Assembly: GCA_020866945.1 (NCBI GenBank)
Contig: JAJBVW010000122.1
Span: forward strand, 1-32,124
Reading direction: 5' to 3'
DNA from: Oscillospiraceae bacterium
GTDB taxonomy: Bacteria; Bacillota; Clostridia; Oscillospirales; Oscillospiraceae
DNA: 32,124 bases
Shown here: positions 1 through 7,237 of the stretch, in pieces
How positions within the stretch are numbered: the first letter of the stretch is position 1
Layout of the letters: every line of letters begins with the position of its first letter
Made by a program: the position numbers and the translations under genes
The notes under the pieces: generated by a model
Seen by the model: only the letters and a program-made list of their open reading frames with translations
Databases searched by the model: none
Told to the model about the DNA's origin: nothing

Positions 1-386
1 CGAGTAGAAATTTTCTCCATGGCGCGTTGACAACGGTAGAGGCCAAAGAGGTACGGCAGCGTCATTTCCAGCGCCGTTCCTACAATGTTCACCGCCAGCG
101 CTATCGGCAAAGGAAACACAAGCCCCGACGCAACATACAGCAGCTTCAGGTATATCACAACCACAACGCTCTTAATGGCATATAAGCCCATGAACACCAG
201 GGCCGCCAGCCAAAGATTCTCCGGGGTGAAGCTCAAGATGGTATCCCCCGTTACATTATTGCCCAACAGGTATAACGCGATGAGGAATATCAGCGCCGGA
301 GCTATGGAAATATCCGCCGCAATAACAACCCCACGGGACGCATTTTCCGGCAATAGCTGCTGAAAAAAGCGCTTAAACCGTTTCAT
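1..386 (-). CDS. TVP38/TMEM64 (VTT/DedA-like) membrane protein, C terminus cut by window edge
   Basis: The first 128 residues are visible; the gene runs off the left edge. The protein starts with a short basic cytoplasmic stretch (MKRFKRFFQQLLPENASRG), followed by a membrane segment at about residues 20-42, a second at about 57-80, and a segment with PLPIALAVNIVGTALEMTLPY-like spacing followed by LFGLYR. This Asn-x-x-Gly...Glu...Pro-Tyr...Gly pattern is typical of the VTT domain of TVP38/TMEM64 and DedA proteins, which are inner-membrane proteins linked to lipid transport or scrambling. The start at 386 has a good AAGGAG site eight bases upstream and a strong promoter at 415-443. It is divergent from the secreted protein gene at 574. 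The family call is fairly sure; the substrate is unknown. Confidence 0.75.
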   Translation of the reverse strand, partial: MKRFKRFFQQLLPENASRGVVIAADISIAPALIFLIALYLLGNNVTGDTILSFTPENLWLAALVFMGLYAIKSVVVVIYLKLLYVASGLVFPLPIALAVNIVGTALEMTLPYLFGLYRCQRAMEKIST

Positions 387-414
387 TGCCTACATCTCCT
401 TCTATGTCACACTT

Positions 415-443
415 ATTTTATTAAAAACGCCTTGGCCTGTCAA
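415..443 (-). promoter_or_regulatory. Sigma-A promoter of the VTT membrane protein gene
   Basis: Read on the minus strand, a perfect -35 TTGACA (438-443) is separated by exactly 17 bases from the -10 TAAAAT (415-420). It lies about 30 bases upstream of the start codon, leaving room for the Shine-Dalgarno site. Confidence 0.8.
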
Positions 444-507
444 GACTATGCGGGTCAATTCTTAACCATACCGTTACAGGTTGATTCCAAATTGCTATGA
501 TTTTGTG

Positions 508-536
508 TTGCAAGAAAATCATAATTAGGATATAAT
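508..536 (+). promoter_or_regulatory. Sigma-A promoter of the secreted beta-helix protein gene
   Basis: A perfect -10 TATAAT (531-536) follows a -35 TTGCAA (508-513) with a 17-base spacer. The leader is about 30 bases and carries a strong AGGAGG ribosome binding site at 558-563, ten bases before the ATG at 574. Confidence 0.75.
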
Positions 537-573
537 GTTCCTTGTAATTTATTTATTAGGAGGAACGTAACGC

Positions 574-2877
574 ATGAAGAAATTCACCAAGCTCCTGTCC
601 CTGTGCCTGGCCGTCGCCATGCTCCTGGGGCTGAGCGTCACGGCCTTTGCCGCAGAGGACGACTGGGTCGATTATCAACAGTATGTCATCAGCTATGCTG
701 AGGCCGGCGCTCCCACGGAGGAGGACGCCGTTTCCATGACCGAAATCATTATGGCCTGCGAGGATATGGACGACATCGCCGCTGCCTCGGAGATCCAGGT
801 GTTCTTTGAAGTCCTGGGCGCGTTGGACTATGACGCATGGGTAGCGGCTGGTCAGCCCGAAGCCGGGGATATGGACAGCTCCGCCTCCGGCGAGGCATCT
901 GATGAGGTCGGGACCGCCGAGGCTGCTTCGGATGAGGCGTCCGGCGAAGCTTCTGACGAGGCATCCAGCGAAGCTTCCGGCGAAACCACTGCTCCCGCCT
1001 ATGGCGACCTGGAGGAGGAAGCCGGGGACAACGCTGTTGTCTCCTATCATGAGGACTATGTCACCTACGTCACCGACGGCGAGGAAGTGACAGTGGAAAT
1101 CGCTGAGGGGCAGACCGCTTATCTGACTGTAGACGGCGTGAACATTCCCATGGCTGTTGGCAACTATGACGGCACCGTGGCCATCGACGTAGTTGATCCT
1201 ATCTTTGAGTCTGAGGACTATCAGTCCAGCGACAAGGATGTTGACCTGACCACCGAGCTTGCGAGCGTTATCTACATCACCGAGGACGGCCTCCAGGAGA
1301 GCCAGTCCGTCCTCTCCGCTGCTGTGGACGGCGAGATCACCGACACCTCTGTCACCGGTGTGACCATCACCTCTGAGGACGTGGCCGCTCTGTCCGGCAT
1401 CCGCGCCGGCGGCAGCGCCACTGTGGAGGTTTCCGATGTCACCATCACCCTGTCCGGCGAGGGCGGCAACGACTTCATGGGCCAGGGCGCAGCCCTCTGC
1501 GCCACTGACGGCGCCACCCTGATTGCCACCAACGTGACCGCCACTGTTTCCGGCTATGTCCGGGGCTGCACCTTTGCAGGCGGTGAGTCCACCCTGATGG
1601 TTTATGATTCCACCTTCATCTGCGACGCCGGTGAGTATAACGCCGACGCCACCGTCTCCGGCGCTGCCATGAGCCAGCCCCCCGCGGGCCTGGGCGTTTA
1701 CGGCAACACCCGTCTGAACAACATGGTTCACAACGCCACCGAGTACTTTGAAAACTGCACCTTCATCAGCCGCAACTGGGGTTGCCTGGGTGTGGACGCC
1801 GTTGAGAACGGCACCCTGACCTGCGTTGACTGCTCCATCACCATCACCGAGAGCGGCTACGGCGCTTACTCCATCGGCGCCTGCGTGGACACCTTCACCG
1901 GCTGCACCTTTGACATCAACAACGGCGTCGTGGCCTTCGTGGCCGCAGACGGCACCGTTATCCTCAACGGCGGCACGGTTGCCAACTCCAACCGCTACGG
2001 CATCGTGACCCACCAGGCCATGGGCTACACCTCTGTGGTCAAGGTTCTGGGCGAAGGCACCGAGCTGAACTCCGCCTACTGCGCTATCATGGTCAAGGGC
2101 CGCTCCTCCGACATTGAGGTCGGCGACGGCGCTGTCCTGACCGCCTCTGAGACCGGCGTTCTGATTCAGGCTCAGGATAACGACGACACCGGCGCAGGCT
2201 CCGTCAACAACGAGGCCCTGGTCGCTGTCTCCATCCACGACACCGAGCTGGAAGGCGACGTGGTCATGAGCATGGCTCCTGCCGAGGGTAGCACCGCCAC
2301 CATGGCTGTGGCCCTGGATAACGCCACCATCACCGGCGCTGTCACCCTTTCCAACTCCACCCTGGCCATCGAGGACGGCAACATCTCCTTCGACAACATC
2401 CTGGACGTGGGCATGATTGAAAACGAGTACGGCCCCCGCGCCGACGAGACCTATCTGACCGTCACCCTGACCAACGGTGCTGTCTGGAACGTCACCGAGA
2501 CCAGCTACGTCTCTGAACTGACTGTGGACGAGACCTCCACTGTCAACGGCACTATCACCGAGGCCGACGGCTACTACATCGTGGAGCCAGCTGAGGCCGC
2601 CGCTTCTGATGAGGCCTCCGGCGAAGCTTCCACTGAGACCGCCGCCGCTGGGGACACCAGCGAGGAGGCTTATCAGGAGTATCTCCACACCTGGCTTCAG
2701 GCCGAGGACGAGGTCAACGAGACCATGACCGAGGACATCGTGGAAAACGAGTTCATGCCCCTGATTTACGCCGGGGATTACACCACCTTCCCCGCTGAAA
2801 TGCTCTGGGGCGATATGCTGGAAACCGGCAACCCCATGACCTACGATGAGTTCGTAGCCGCTGGCGGCGTGTATTAA
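574..2877 (+). CDS. Large secreted acidic protein, predicted right-handed beta-helix with two related terminal domains
   Basis: The 767-residue protein has a clear signal peptide (residues 1-26, cleavage after TAFA). Residues 27-97 form a helical acidic domain. Residues 98-145 are a low-complexity Ser/Asp/Glu/Ala/Gly linker with repeated SDEASGEAS units. Residues about 146-670 are rich in Val, Thr, Gly, Asn and Asp, with periodic short strands such as FENCTFISRN and FTGCTFDINN, as in pectate-lyase-like parallel beta-helices and autotransporter passengers. A second SDEASGEAS linker (678-686) leads to a C-terminal domain (699-767) resembling the first: both start with YQxY and end with YD-x-aromatic-VAAG. 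There is no LPXTG sorting signal and no membrane anchor, so release or non-covalent wall attachment is likely. It is monocistronic, with strong promoter and terminator. I do not recognise a named family; an adhesin or glycan-binding role is inference. Confidence 0.85.
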   Translation: MKKFTKLLSLCLAVAMLLGLSVTAFAAEDDWVDYQQYVISYAEAGAPTEEDAVSMTEIIMACEDMDDIAAASEIQVFFEVLGALDYDAWVAAGQPEAGDMDSSASGEASDEVGTAEAASDEASGEASDEASSEASGETTAPAYGDLEEEAGDNAVVSYHEDYVTYVTDGEEVTVEIAEGQTAYLTVDGVNIPMAVGNYDGTVAIDVVDPIFESEDYQSSDKDVDLTTELASVIYITEDGLQESQSVLSAAVDGEITDTSVTGVTITSEDVAALSGIRAGGSATVEVSDVTITLSGEGGNDFMGQGAALCATDGATLIATNVTATVSGYVRGCTFAGGESTLMVYDSTFICDAGEYNADATVSGAAMSQPPAGLGVYGNTRLNNMVHNATEYFENCTFISRNWGCLGVDAVENGTLTCVDCSITITESGYGAYSIGACVDTFTGCTFDINNGVVAFVAADGTVILNGGTVANSNRYGIVTHQAMGYTSVVKVLGEGTELNSAYCAIMVKGRSSDIEVGDGAVLTASETGVLIQAQDNDDTGAGSVNNEALVAVSIHDTELEGDVVMSMAPAEGSTATMAVALDNATITGAVTLSNSTLAIEDGNISFDNILDVGMIENEYGPRADETYLTVTLTNGAVWNVTETSYVSELTVDETSTVNGTITEADGYYIVEPAEAAASDEASGEASTETAAAGDTSEEAYQEYLHTWLQAEDEVNETMTEDIVENEFMPLIYAGDYTTFPAEMLWGDMLETGNPMTYDEFVAAGGVY

Positions 2878-2900
2878 TTCTTACAAGCAAAAACAGCAGA

Positions 2901-2931
2901 ACAGACCCGGCTTCGGCTGGGTCTGTTTTTT
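2901..2931 (+). terminator. Rho-independent terminator after the secreted protein gene
   Basis: ACAGACCC (2901-2908) pairs with GGGTCTGT (2919-2926) around a GGCTTCGGCT loop, followed by a run of T. Flanking A and T runs lengthen the stem. It lies 23 bases after the stop codon. Confidence 0.9.
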
Positions 2932-2934
2932 GCT

Positions 2935-2962
2935 TTCTTATTTCTCTCTGATAGGTTATAAT
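2935..2962 (+). promoter_or_regulatory. Probable promoter of the vanZ-like gene
   Basis: A perfect -10 TATAAT (2957-2962) lies 33 bases before the ATG at 2995. The -35 is poor (TTCTTA at 2935-2940, 16-base spacer). The promoter starts right behind the T run of the preceding terminator. Confidence 0.5.
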
Positions 2963-2994
2963 AGAGGTTGCTATTAAAATCAGGAGTGGCATAC

Positions 2995-3483
2995 ATGACA
3001 AATCGCAAGCTATGGCGGCTCATTTGGTGGATATATCTGGCGGCACTTATTGTGTTTGTGGTTATAAAATTCAATGGTTCCTTTGCAGAGCTTTCGGCAA
3101 GAATAGCGCGGGCCTCGCAGCCGGACAGCGTGAATTATAATCTGATACCTTTTCGGACGCTGTCTATACAGCTGAGACTTCTGAAGTCTCACTGGGCAGT
3201 TTATAATCTCCTGGGAAATTTTGTACCGTTCATCCCTTTCGGCTTTCTTCTTCCCATGGCATACTGCCGATTTGATTCGGCCGCAAAGGTCTTTGGAATC
3301 AGCATTTGCAGCATCGTATGCATTGAACTATTCCAGCTTGTTTCAAAACTTGGCTGCTTCGACGTAGACGACATCATAATGAACATGATTGGCATTATGT
3401 GCGGCTATCTTGTTTTCAAGCTGACCGCCAAAAAGAGAAAAGATGACCTGCCCCCTTCCCAATCTTCTCCACACGCGTTATAA
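2995..3483 (+). CDS. VanZ-like family membrane protein
   Basis: The 162-residue protein starts with a membrane helix (LIWWIYLAALIVFVVIKF) and carries the VanZ signature: NLIPFRTL, then NLLGNFVPFIPFGFLLP, then an ELFQ segment and FDVDDIIMNMIGIMCGY. VanZ proteins are small multi-pass proteins; VanZ itself gives low-level teicoplanin resistance in enterococci, but most genomic homologues have no proven role, so resistance should not be assumed. I chose the ATG at 2995 because AGGAG (2982-2986) lies eight bases upstream; an in-frame TTG at 2968 lies only five bases after the -10 and has no such site. The stop codon (3481-3483) is inside the -10 of the next gene. Confidence 0.85.
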   Translation: MTNRKLWRLIWWIYLAALIVFVVIKFNGSFAELSARIARASQPDSVNYNLIPFRTLSIQLRLLKSHWAVYNLLGNFVPFIPFGFLLPMAYCRFDSAAKVFGISICSIVCIELFQLVSKLGCFDVDDIIMNMIGIMCGYLVFKLTAKKRKDDLPPSQSSPHAL

Positions 3484-3484
3484 T
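3456..3484 (+). promoter_or_regulatory. Candidate leaderless promoter of gluQ
   Basis: A perfect -10 TATAAT (3479-3484) sits 17 bases after a TTCCCA -35-like hexamer (3456-3461). Only six bases (agaaac) separate the -10 from the ATG at 3491, and there is no Shine-Dalgarno site, so transcription would start at or next to the A of the start codon. Confidence 0.5.
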
Positions 3485-3490
3485 AGAAAC

Positions 3491-4438
3491 ATGAACACAA
3501 CAGAGATAGGGCGATTTGCCCCAAGCCCTTCTGGGTATATGCACATAGGAAATCTGCTTTCTATGCTGCTGGCATGGCTGGACATCCGCGCTCTTGGGGG
3601 CCGGATGATATTCCGTATGGAGGATTTAGACCCAGCACGCTCTAAACCGGAATACGCCAAGGCTCTGGCGGATGACCTGCACTGGCTGGGTCTGGACTGG
3701 GACGAGGGCTGGCCGGATCCCGCCTACAGCCAGAGCCAGCGGACGGCTCTCTATCAGGAAGCGTTTCACACACTGGAGCAGCATAATCTTGTCTATCCCT
3801 GCTATTGCAGCCGGGCACAGCGTCTGGCTGCTTCTGCTCCTCATCCCGGCGAGGAACGCAAGGAGTCAGGTTGTCCATGCCAGTATCTGACCGCCGCGCA
3901 GCGGACGAAATTGGAATTATCTGGCCGCCGTCCTGCCTGGAAGATAAAGGTTCCTGACGAAATGACAACTGTAGCTGACGGACATTATGGCAGCTTTTCT
4001 CAAAATCTTAAACAGGATGTAGGCGATTTCATTCTCCGCCGGGCGGACGGAATCTTTGCCTATCAGCTGGCCGTCAGTGTGGACGATATGCTTATGTGCG
4101 TGACCCGCGTGGTGCGGGGCCATGACCTGCTCTCCTCTGCGCCCCGGCAGGCATGGCTCATCCGCACTCTGGGCGGCGTTCCCCCCGCCTACTGCCACGG
4201 GCCGCTGCAGGTGTCCCAAGGGAGGAAGCTCTCCAAGCGCCTCGGAAGCCTCAGCACGCAGGCCCTGCGTAAGACCTACACGCCGGAGACACTGACCGGC
4301 ATTCTGGCCTATTCCGCCGGGCTTCTGCCAAAACCGGAACCAATAGCGGCAAGAGAACTGGTCAGCCTCTTCTCATGGGACAAAGTTTTTCTACAGGACA
4401 TCCCCTTTGACCAGACATTCCTTGCCAATAAATTGTAA
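3491..4438 (+). CDS. gluQ: Glutamyl-Q tRNA(Asp) synthetase (GluQRS)
   Basis: The 315-residue protein is a truncated glutamyl-tRNA synthetase-like catalytic core without an anticodon-binding domain. It has RFAPSPSGYMHIGN (HIGH-type motif), FRMEDLDPARS, a CYC...CPC cluster at about residues 100-130 that fits the GluQRS zinc site, DFILRRADGIFAYQLAVSVDD and a KLSKR version of KMSKS. The enzyme attaches glutamate to queuosine at the wobble position of tRNA-Asp. The ATG at 3491 gives the usual family length and begins just before the conserved motif; an ATG at 3443 would add 16 unconserved residues overlapping vanZ. No Shine-Dalgarno site is present, which together with the promoter suggests a leaderless mRNA. 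The flavoprotein gene follows after 48 bases. Confidence 0.93.
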   Translation: MNTTEIGRFAPSPSGYMHIGNLLSMLLAWLDIRALGGRMIFRMEDLDPARSKPEYAKALADDLHWLGLDWDEGWPDPAYSQSQRTALYQEAFHTLEQHNLVYPCYCSRAQRLAASAPHPGEERKESGCPCQYLTAAQRTKLELSGRRPAWKIKVPDEMTTVADGHYGSFSQNLKQDVGDFILRRADGIFAYQLAVSVDDMLMCVTRVVRGHDLLSSAPRQAWLIRTLGGVPPAYCHGPLQVSQGRKLSKRLGSLSTQALRKTYTPETLTGILAYSAGLLPKPEPIAARELVSLFSWDKVFLQDIPFDQTFLANKL

Positions 4439-4486
4439 ATCGTCCCTGATTGATGCACAGGGAAAATGAAATAAGGAGATAGAAGC

Positions 4487-5104
4487 ATGAAGGTATTACT
4501 GATAAATGGCAGCCCCCATGGAAATGGCTGCACTGCCAGAGCCTTGCGCGAGGTAGCAGATACTCTTGAGCAGCAGGGCATTGAGACTTTGACCATCCAG
4601 GTAGGAAATCAAAGCATCCGGGGCTGTATCGCCTGCGGAAGCTGCGCCAAGACAGGCTGCTGTGTATTTGACGACGCCGTAAACGAAGCGGCAGCATTAT
4701 TTGCCCAGTGCGATGGTCTGGTGGTCGGTTCCCCGGTGTATTACGCCTCCGCAAACGGAACATTGGTCTCCTTCCTTGATCGGCTGTTCTATTCCACCGG
4801 CTTTGACAAAACTATGAAGGTAGGCGCGGCAGTTGTCTCCGCCCGTCGGGGCGGCTGCTCCTCCACCTTCGATGAGCTGAACAAATATTTTACCATCTCC
4901 GGTATGCCGGTGGCGTCCAGTCAATACTGGAACAGCGTCCACGGTTTCACGGCGGAGGATGTAGAAAAAGACCAGGAGGGCCTCCAGGTTATGCGTGCTC
5001 TTGGCCGCAACATGGCATTTCTCATAAAATCCATTGCGCTGGGCAGAGAAGCCTTTGGCCTACCGGAAACGGAAGTGCGTGTGGCAACCAATTTCATCCA
5101 ATAA
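4487..5104 (+). CDS. Flavodoxin-like NAD(P)H-dependent FMN oxidoreductase with cysteine cluster
   Basis: The 205-residue protein has the NADPH-dependent FMN reductase fold: strand MKVLLINGSP with the phosphate loop GSPHGNGCT (residues 8-16) and SPVYYASANG (81-90), which contacts the flavin ring. The segment CIACGSCAKTGCCVFDD (47-63) is a cysteine cluster of the type seen in iron-sulfur flavoproteins and in multimeric flavodoxin WrbA-like reductases of anaerobes; whether it binds an Fe-S cluster is not certain. The ribosome binding site AAGGAG (4473-4478) is eight bases from the ATG. It may be co-transcribed with gluQ, since no terminator lies between, and is followed by a strong terminator. 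The electron acceptor is unknown. Confidence 0.85.
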   Translation: MKVLLINGSPHGNGCTARALREVADTLEQQGIETLTIQVGNQSIRGCIACGSCAKTGCCVFDDAVNEAAALFAQCDGLVVGSPVYYASANGTLVSFLDRLFYSTGFDKTMKVGAAVVSARRGGCSSTFDELNKYFTISGMPVASSQYWNSVHGFTAEDVEKDQEGLQVMRALGRNMAFLIKSIALGREAFGLPETEVRVATNFIQ

Positions 5105-5124
5105 AACCGAATTATATACATTTT

Positions 5125-5165
5125 GCAAAGGCACGGCTCTGGAGGTCGTGCCTTTGCTTTTTTTC
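5125..5165 (+). terminator. Rho-independent terminator after the flavoprotein gene
   Basis: GCAAAGGCACG (5125-5135) pairs perfectly with CGTGCCTTTGC (5147-5157) around an 11-base loop, followed by eight T. It lies 20 bases after the stop. On the minus strand there is no T run, so it does not look like a good terminator for the converging hydrolase gene. Confidence 0.92.
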
Positions 5166-5166
5166 G

Positions 5167-6438
5167 TTATATAACCTTTTCCACACTGAACATGGATTCC
5201 AAAACCAAAAAATTTGCACGGAACAGGTTATTCAGATTCCAGAAGCTGACCCCCGCCAGGCCGTATTCGCTGACTAACTCATACTTAGCCCGCAGGCTGC
5301 GGGCATCCTCGAACCAGACCTCATGCTGTGCGCCGCTCCCGTCGGTATAGAGGAAGAAGGGCGATTGAGCTGTCTCGTCAAATTGGATGGCAGCTCCCAT
5401 CTGTCCCGCAAGAGTGACGGCCCCTACGTTGGTCAGCGGCTTTGCTGCCGACCCCTGAACAAAGGGAAGCGTCCAGTCATAGCCATAATTTGGCAGCCCC
5501 AAAAGCACCTTCCCTGACGGCATGACGGATACCGCATAATCAAGCACCTGGCGTACCTTGTCGATAGGAGCCACCGCCATGGCCGGGCCATAGGTATAGC
5601 CCCACTCATAGGTCATCAGCACCACGTAATCCACGGTTTTGCCGTGGAAAGCATAGTCATGGGCTGTGTATAAAAGCCCCTGCTGACTGTCGGACAGTTT
5701 GGGGGCCAGGGCCGTCACCACGATATATCCCAGGGTGTGCAGCCGCTCGGTGAGCCGGGAAATAAACTGGTTATAGCTGTCCCGGTCAAACTGATAGATA
5801 TACTCGAAATCTATGTTGATGCCATACCAGCTGCCCTGGGATAGCTTTGCCTCCACATTGTTCAAAAAATCATCCTGCGCCGCCTGATCCGTCAGAATCG
5901 CGTGAGCAATATCGCTGGAGAAACCGCCCTGCGCTTTCAGGTTTGTAATGGTCAAAAGGTTGGCTGTCCGCTCCCCTTCAGATGTGCCAGTGTTCATATT
6001 AAAGGTCTGCGTGAGAGCGCCTGTCACGTCTGTTCGATAGGAAAACGGAGAGAGAAAGGTCAGATACGGAAGCTGAGCGGATAACGTGTCATCCGTCGCG
6101 TCGGTTATGTAGCCGTTTACGACGATTTCCCCTAAATCCTGCCCCACTGCCGGTATGACGATGCTTTGCCCTGGATAGATGCGGTTTGGGTCAATAGACG
6201 GATTGACAGCGATAATTCTCTGGACAGTGACGTCATAGCGTCGAGCAATGGAAAACAGAGTCTGCCCTCGCTGAACGACATGAATGCGCTGGCCCTGCGG
6301 GATAATGAGCGCCTGCCCCACCGCCAGCACTGACGGATCATCAAGCTGATTAGCATATATAATATCATCCAACGTCACAGAATACCGCCGGGCAATGTTA
6401 TAAAGTGTGTCACCACTTTTTACCACGTATATTTCCAA
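5167..6438 (-). CDS. sleL: LysM-LysM-GH18 spore peptidoglycan hydrolase (SleL/YaaH type)
   Basis: The 423-residue protein has two LysM domains (residues 2-47 and 51-96, each with a SGDTLYNIARRY-like or RGQTLFSIARRY core) and a GH18 domain at about 103-415. The catalytic segment is INIDFEY, with Glu212 as likely acid/base, followed by VVLMTYEWGYTYG and LLGLPNYGYDW, which are typical of the YaaH/SleL cortical fragment N-acetylglucosaminidases active in spore germination. There is no signal peptide, as in B. subtilis YaaH, which is built into the spore from the mother cell. The start is a TTG at 6436-6438, with AAAGGA about ten bases upstream and the first LysM beginning at once; no ATG is available. 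A sporulation-type -10 lies upstream. Confidence is high for the family, lower for the exact role. Confidence 0.9.
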   Translation of the reverse strand: MEIYVVKSGDTLYNIARRYSVTLDDIIYANQLDDPSVLAVGQALIIPQGQRIHVVQRGQTLFSIARRYDVTVQRIIAVNPSIDPNRIYPGQSIVIPAVGQDLGEIVVNGYITDATDDTLSAQLPYLTFLSPFSYRTDVTGALTQTFNMNTGTSEGERTANLLTITNLKAQGGFSSDIAHAILTDQAAQDDFLNNVEAKLSQGSWYGINIDFEYIYQFDRDSYNQFISRLTERLHTLGYIVVTALAPKLSDSQQGLLYTAHDYAFHGKTVDYVVLMTYEWGYTYGPAMAVAPIDKVRQVLDYAVSVMPSGKVLLGLPNYGYDWTLPFVQGSAAKPLTNVGAVTLAGQMGAAIQFDETAQSPFFLYTDGSGAQHEVWFEDARSLRAKYELVSEYGLAGVSFWNLNNLFRANFLVLESMFSVEKVI

Positions 6439-6468
6439 TGAGATTCAATCCTTTCCTGGTGATACCCC

Positions 6469-6476
6469 ATTCTATG
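6469..6476 (-). promoter_or_regulatory. Possible sigma-E-type -10 element of the spore hydrolase gene
   Basis: On the minus strand CATAGAAT matches seven of eight positions of the sigma-E -10 consensus CATACAAT. It would start transcription about 24 bases before the TTG start. I see no convincing -35 at the usual spacing, so this remains tentative. Sigma-E control of yaaH in B. subtilis is the reason to consider it. Confidence 0.3.
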
Positions 6477-6507
6477 CTATTGTTCGGAAGTTGCTTATTA
6501 TTCGGAT

Positions 6508-6554
6508 AAAAAACGAGCTGCGCCAGGATACATATACGGCACAGCTCGTTTTTT
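6508..6554 (-). terminator. Rho-independent terminator after the DUF4364 gene, symmetric
   Basis: AAAAAACGAGCTG (6508-6520) pairs with CAGCTCGTTTTTT (6542-6554); inside, GCC pairs with GGC across one mismatch. The minus-strand T run follows directly. It begins one base after the stop codon at 6556 and insulates the hydrolase promoter. The symmetry lets it work in both directions. Confidence 0.88.
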
Positions 6555-6555
6555 C

Positions 6556-7092
6556 TTACTCCGACTCGTCTTCAGATTCGAGGAATATCTCAATGATTCG
6601 GTTGTATATTTCCTCCGCTCTATCACGGAATTTGGACTCAATCCGCTGAGCCTGAGCCTCATCTGGAACAGCAAGCCGCATGGAGATAATTTCACCCATA
6701 CCGTCAGAGAGGCGCAGGCTGACAGTCTTTCCGCCGTTGGAGGCTGCCTCGGAGGCAGTTTCTATCATGCTGCTTCGGCTCATGGCGGCGGCCACCGGCG
6801 CAGTCAGTCGCTCCGCCTTGGCCCGCACGGAATAGGGCAGGCTGGAAGCCACAGTGTTCACGTTCCGACGGCCCTTTTCAGTGATTTCATATTTCCCGTC
6901 CGCGTCGGTGACGTGTCCCGTCTTTACAAGCTCCGCGAGGCAGTCCGTATAATCAAACCAGGTAAATCCCCCGTCCAGCAGCGTTAGGTCTGACAGCACC
7001 AGCGGCTCCACCGGGCCGGGCAGCTTTTCAAGGATGAATAGTATTAGTATTTTAATGTCCAGCTTATCCCGGATAAAACCCAGGTTCTCCAT
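6556..7092 (-). CDS. DUF4364 family protein, probable winged-helix regulator
   Basis: The 178-residue protein matches the clostridial DUF4364 family: DKLDIKILILFILEKLPGPVEPLVLSDL-type N terminus, followed by GGFTWFDYTDCLAELVKTGHV and YEITEKGRRNV, which together read as a winged helix-turn-helix of the PadR/MarR type. The C-terminal half is helical with a conserved FLESEDESE-like acidic tail. The role is unproven. I chose ATG 7092 (MENLGF), which has a GGGAAGGGA site six bases upstream; an in-frame ATG at 7122 has no site. The gene is monocistronic, with its own terminator, and diverges from the gene at 7238. Confidence 0.8.
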   Translation of the reverse strand: MENLGFIRDKLDIKILILFILEKLPGPVEPLVLSDLTLLDGGFTWFDYTDCLAELVKTGHVTDADGKYEITEKGRRNVNTVASSLPYSVRAKAERLTAPVAAAMSRSSMIETASEAASNGGKTVSLRLSDGMGEIISMRLAVPDEAQAQRIESKFRDRAEEIYNRIIEIFLESEDESE

Positions 7093-7124
7093 ATACGTTC
7101 CCTTCCCGCCTGTCTTTTTCATTT

Positions 7125-7130
7125 ATCATA
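7125..7130 (-). promoter_or_regulatory. Possible extended -10 of the DUF4364 gene
   Basis: On the minus strand TGGTATGAT combines a TGn extension with TATGAT (7125-7130). No good -35 is present at 17 bases. Transcription would begin near 7118, about 26 bases before the ATG at 7092. Confidence 0.35.
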
Positions 7131-7192
7131 CCACAAATTTCAATCCTCGTACAGGATAATTTCACATTCCGCCGCTCGGCGCATAGACTGTA

Positions 7193-7214
7193 GTGAACGC
7201 CGGGTTCACCCGGC
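7193..7214 (+). promoter_or_regulatory. Two mutually exclusive hairpins before the conserved clostridial gene
   Basis: GTGAAC-GCCGG-GTTCAC (7193-7209) and GCCGGG-TTCA-CCCGGC (7199-7214) are both perfect six-base-pair hairpins that share bases 7199-7209, so only one can form at a time. They lie just upstream of the GAGGAGG ribosome binding site. They may be a small RNA switch or a protein-binding dyad; no function is shown by the sequence. Confidence 0.35.
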
Positions 7215-7237
7215 AAATACGAAGAGGAGGTATCATC

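Noticed and set aside
556..2688. 710-codon open frame antisense to the secreted protein gene
   Set aside because: It is the codon-phase mirror of a GC-rich, biased gene. It gives a Gly/Val/His/Asp-rich sequence without domain character, and the opposite strand has signal peptide, promoter, ribosome binding site and terminator.
4443..4462. Small inverted repeat CCCTG...CAGGG before the flavoprotein gene
   Set aside because: Five-pair stem without a T run; too weak for a terminator, and no sign of conservation can be judged from one sequence.
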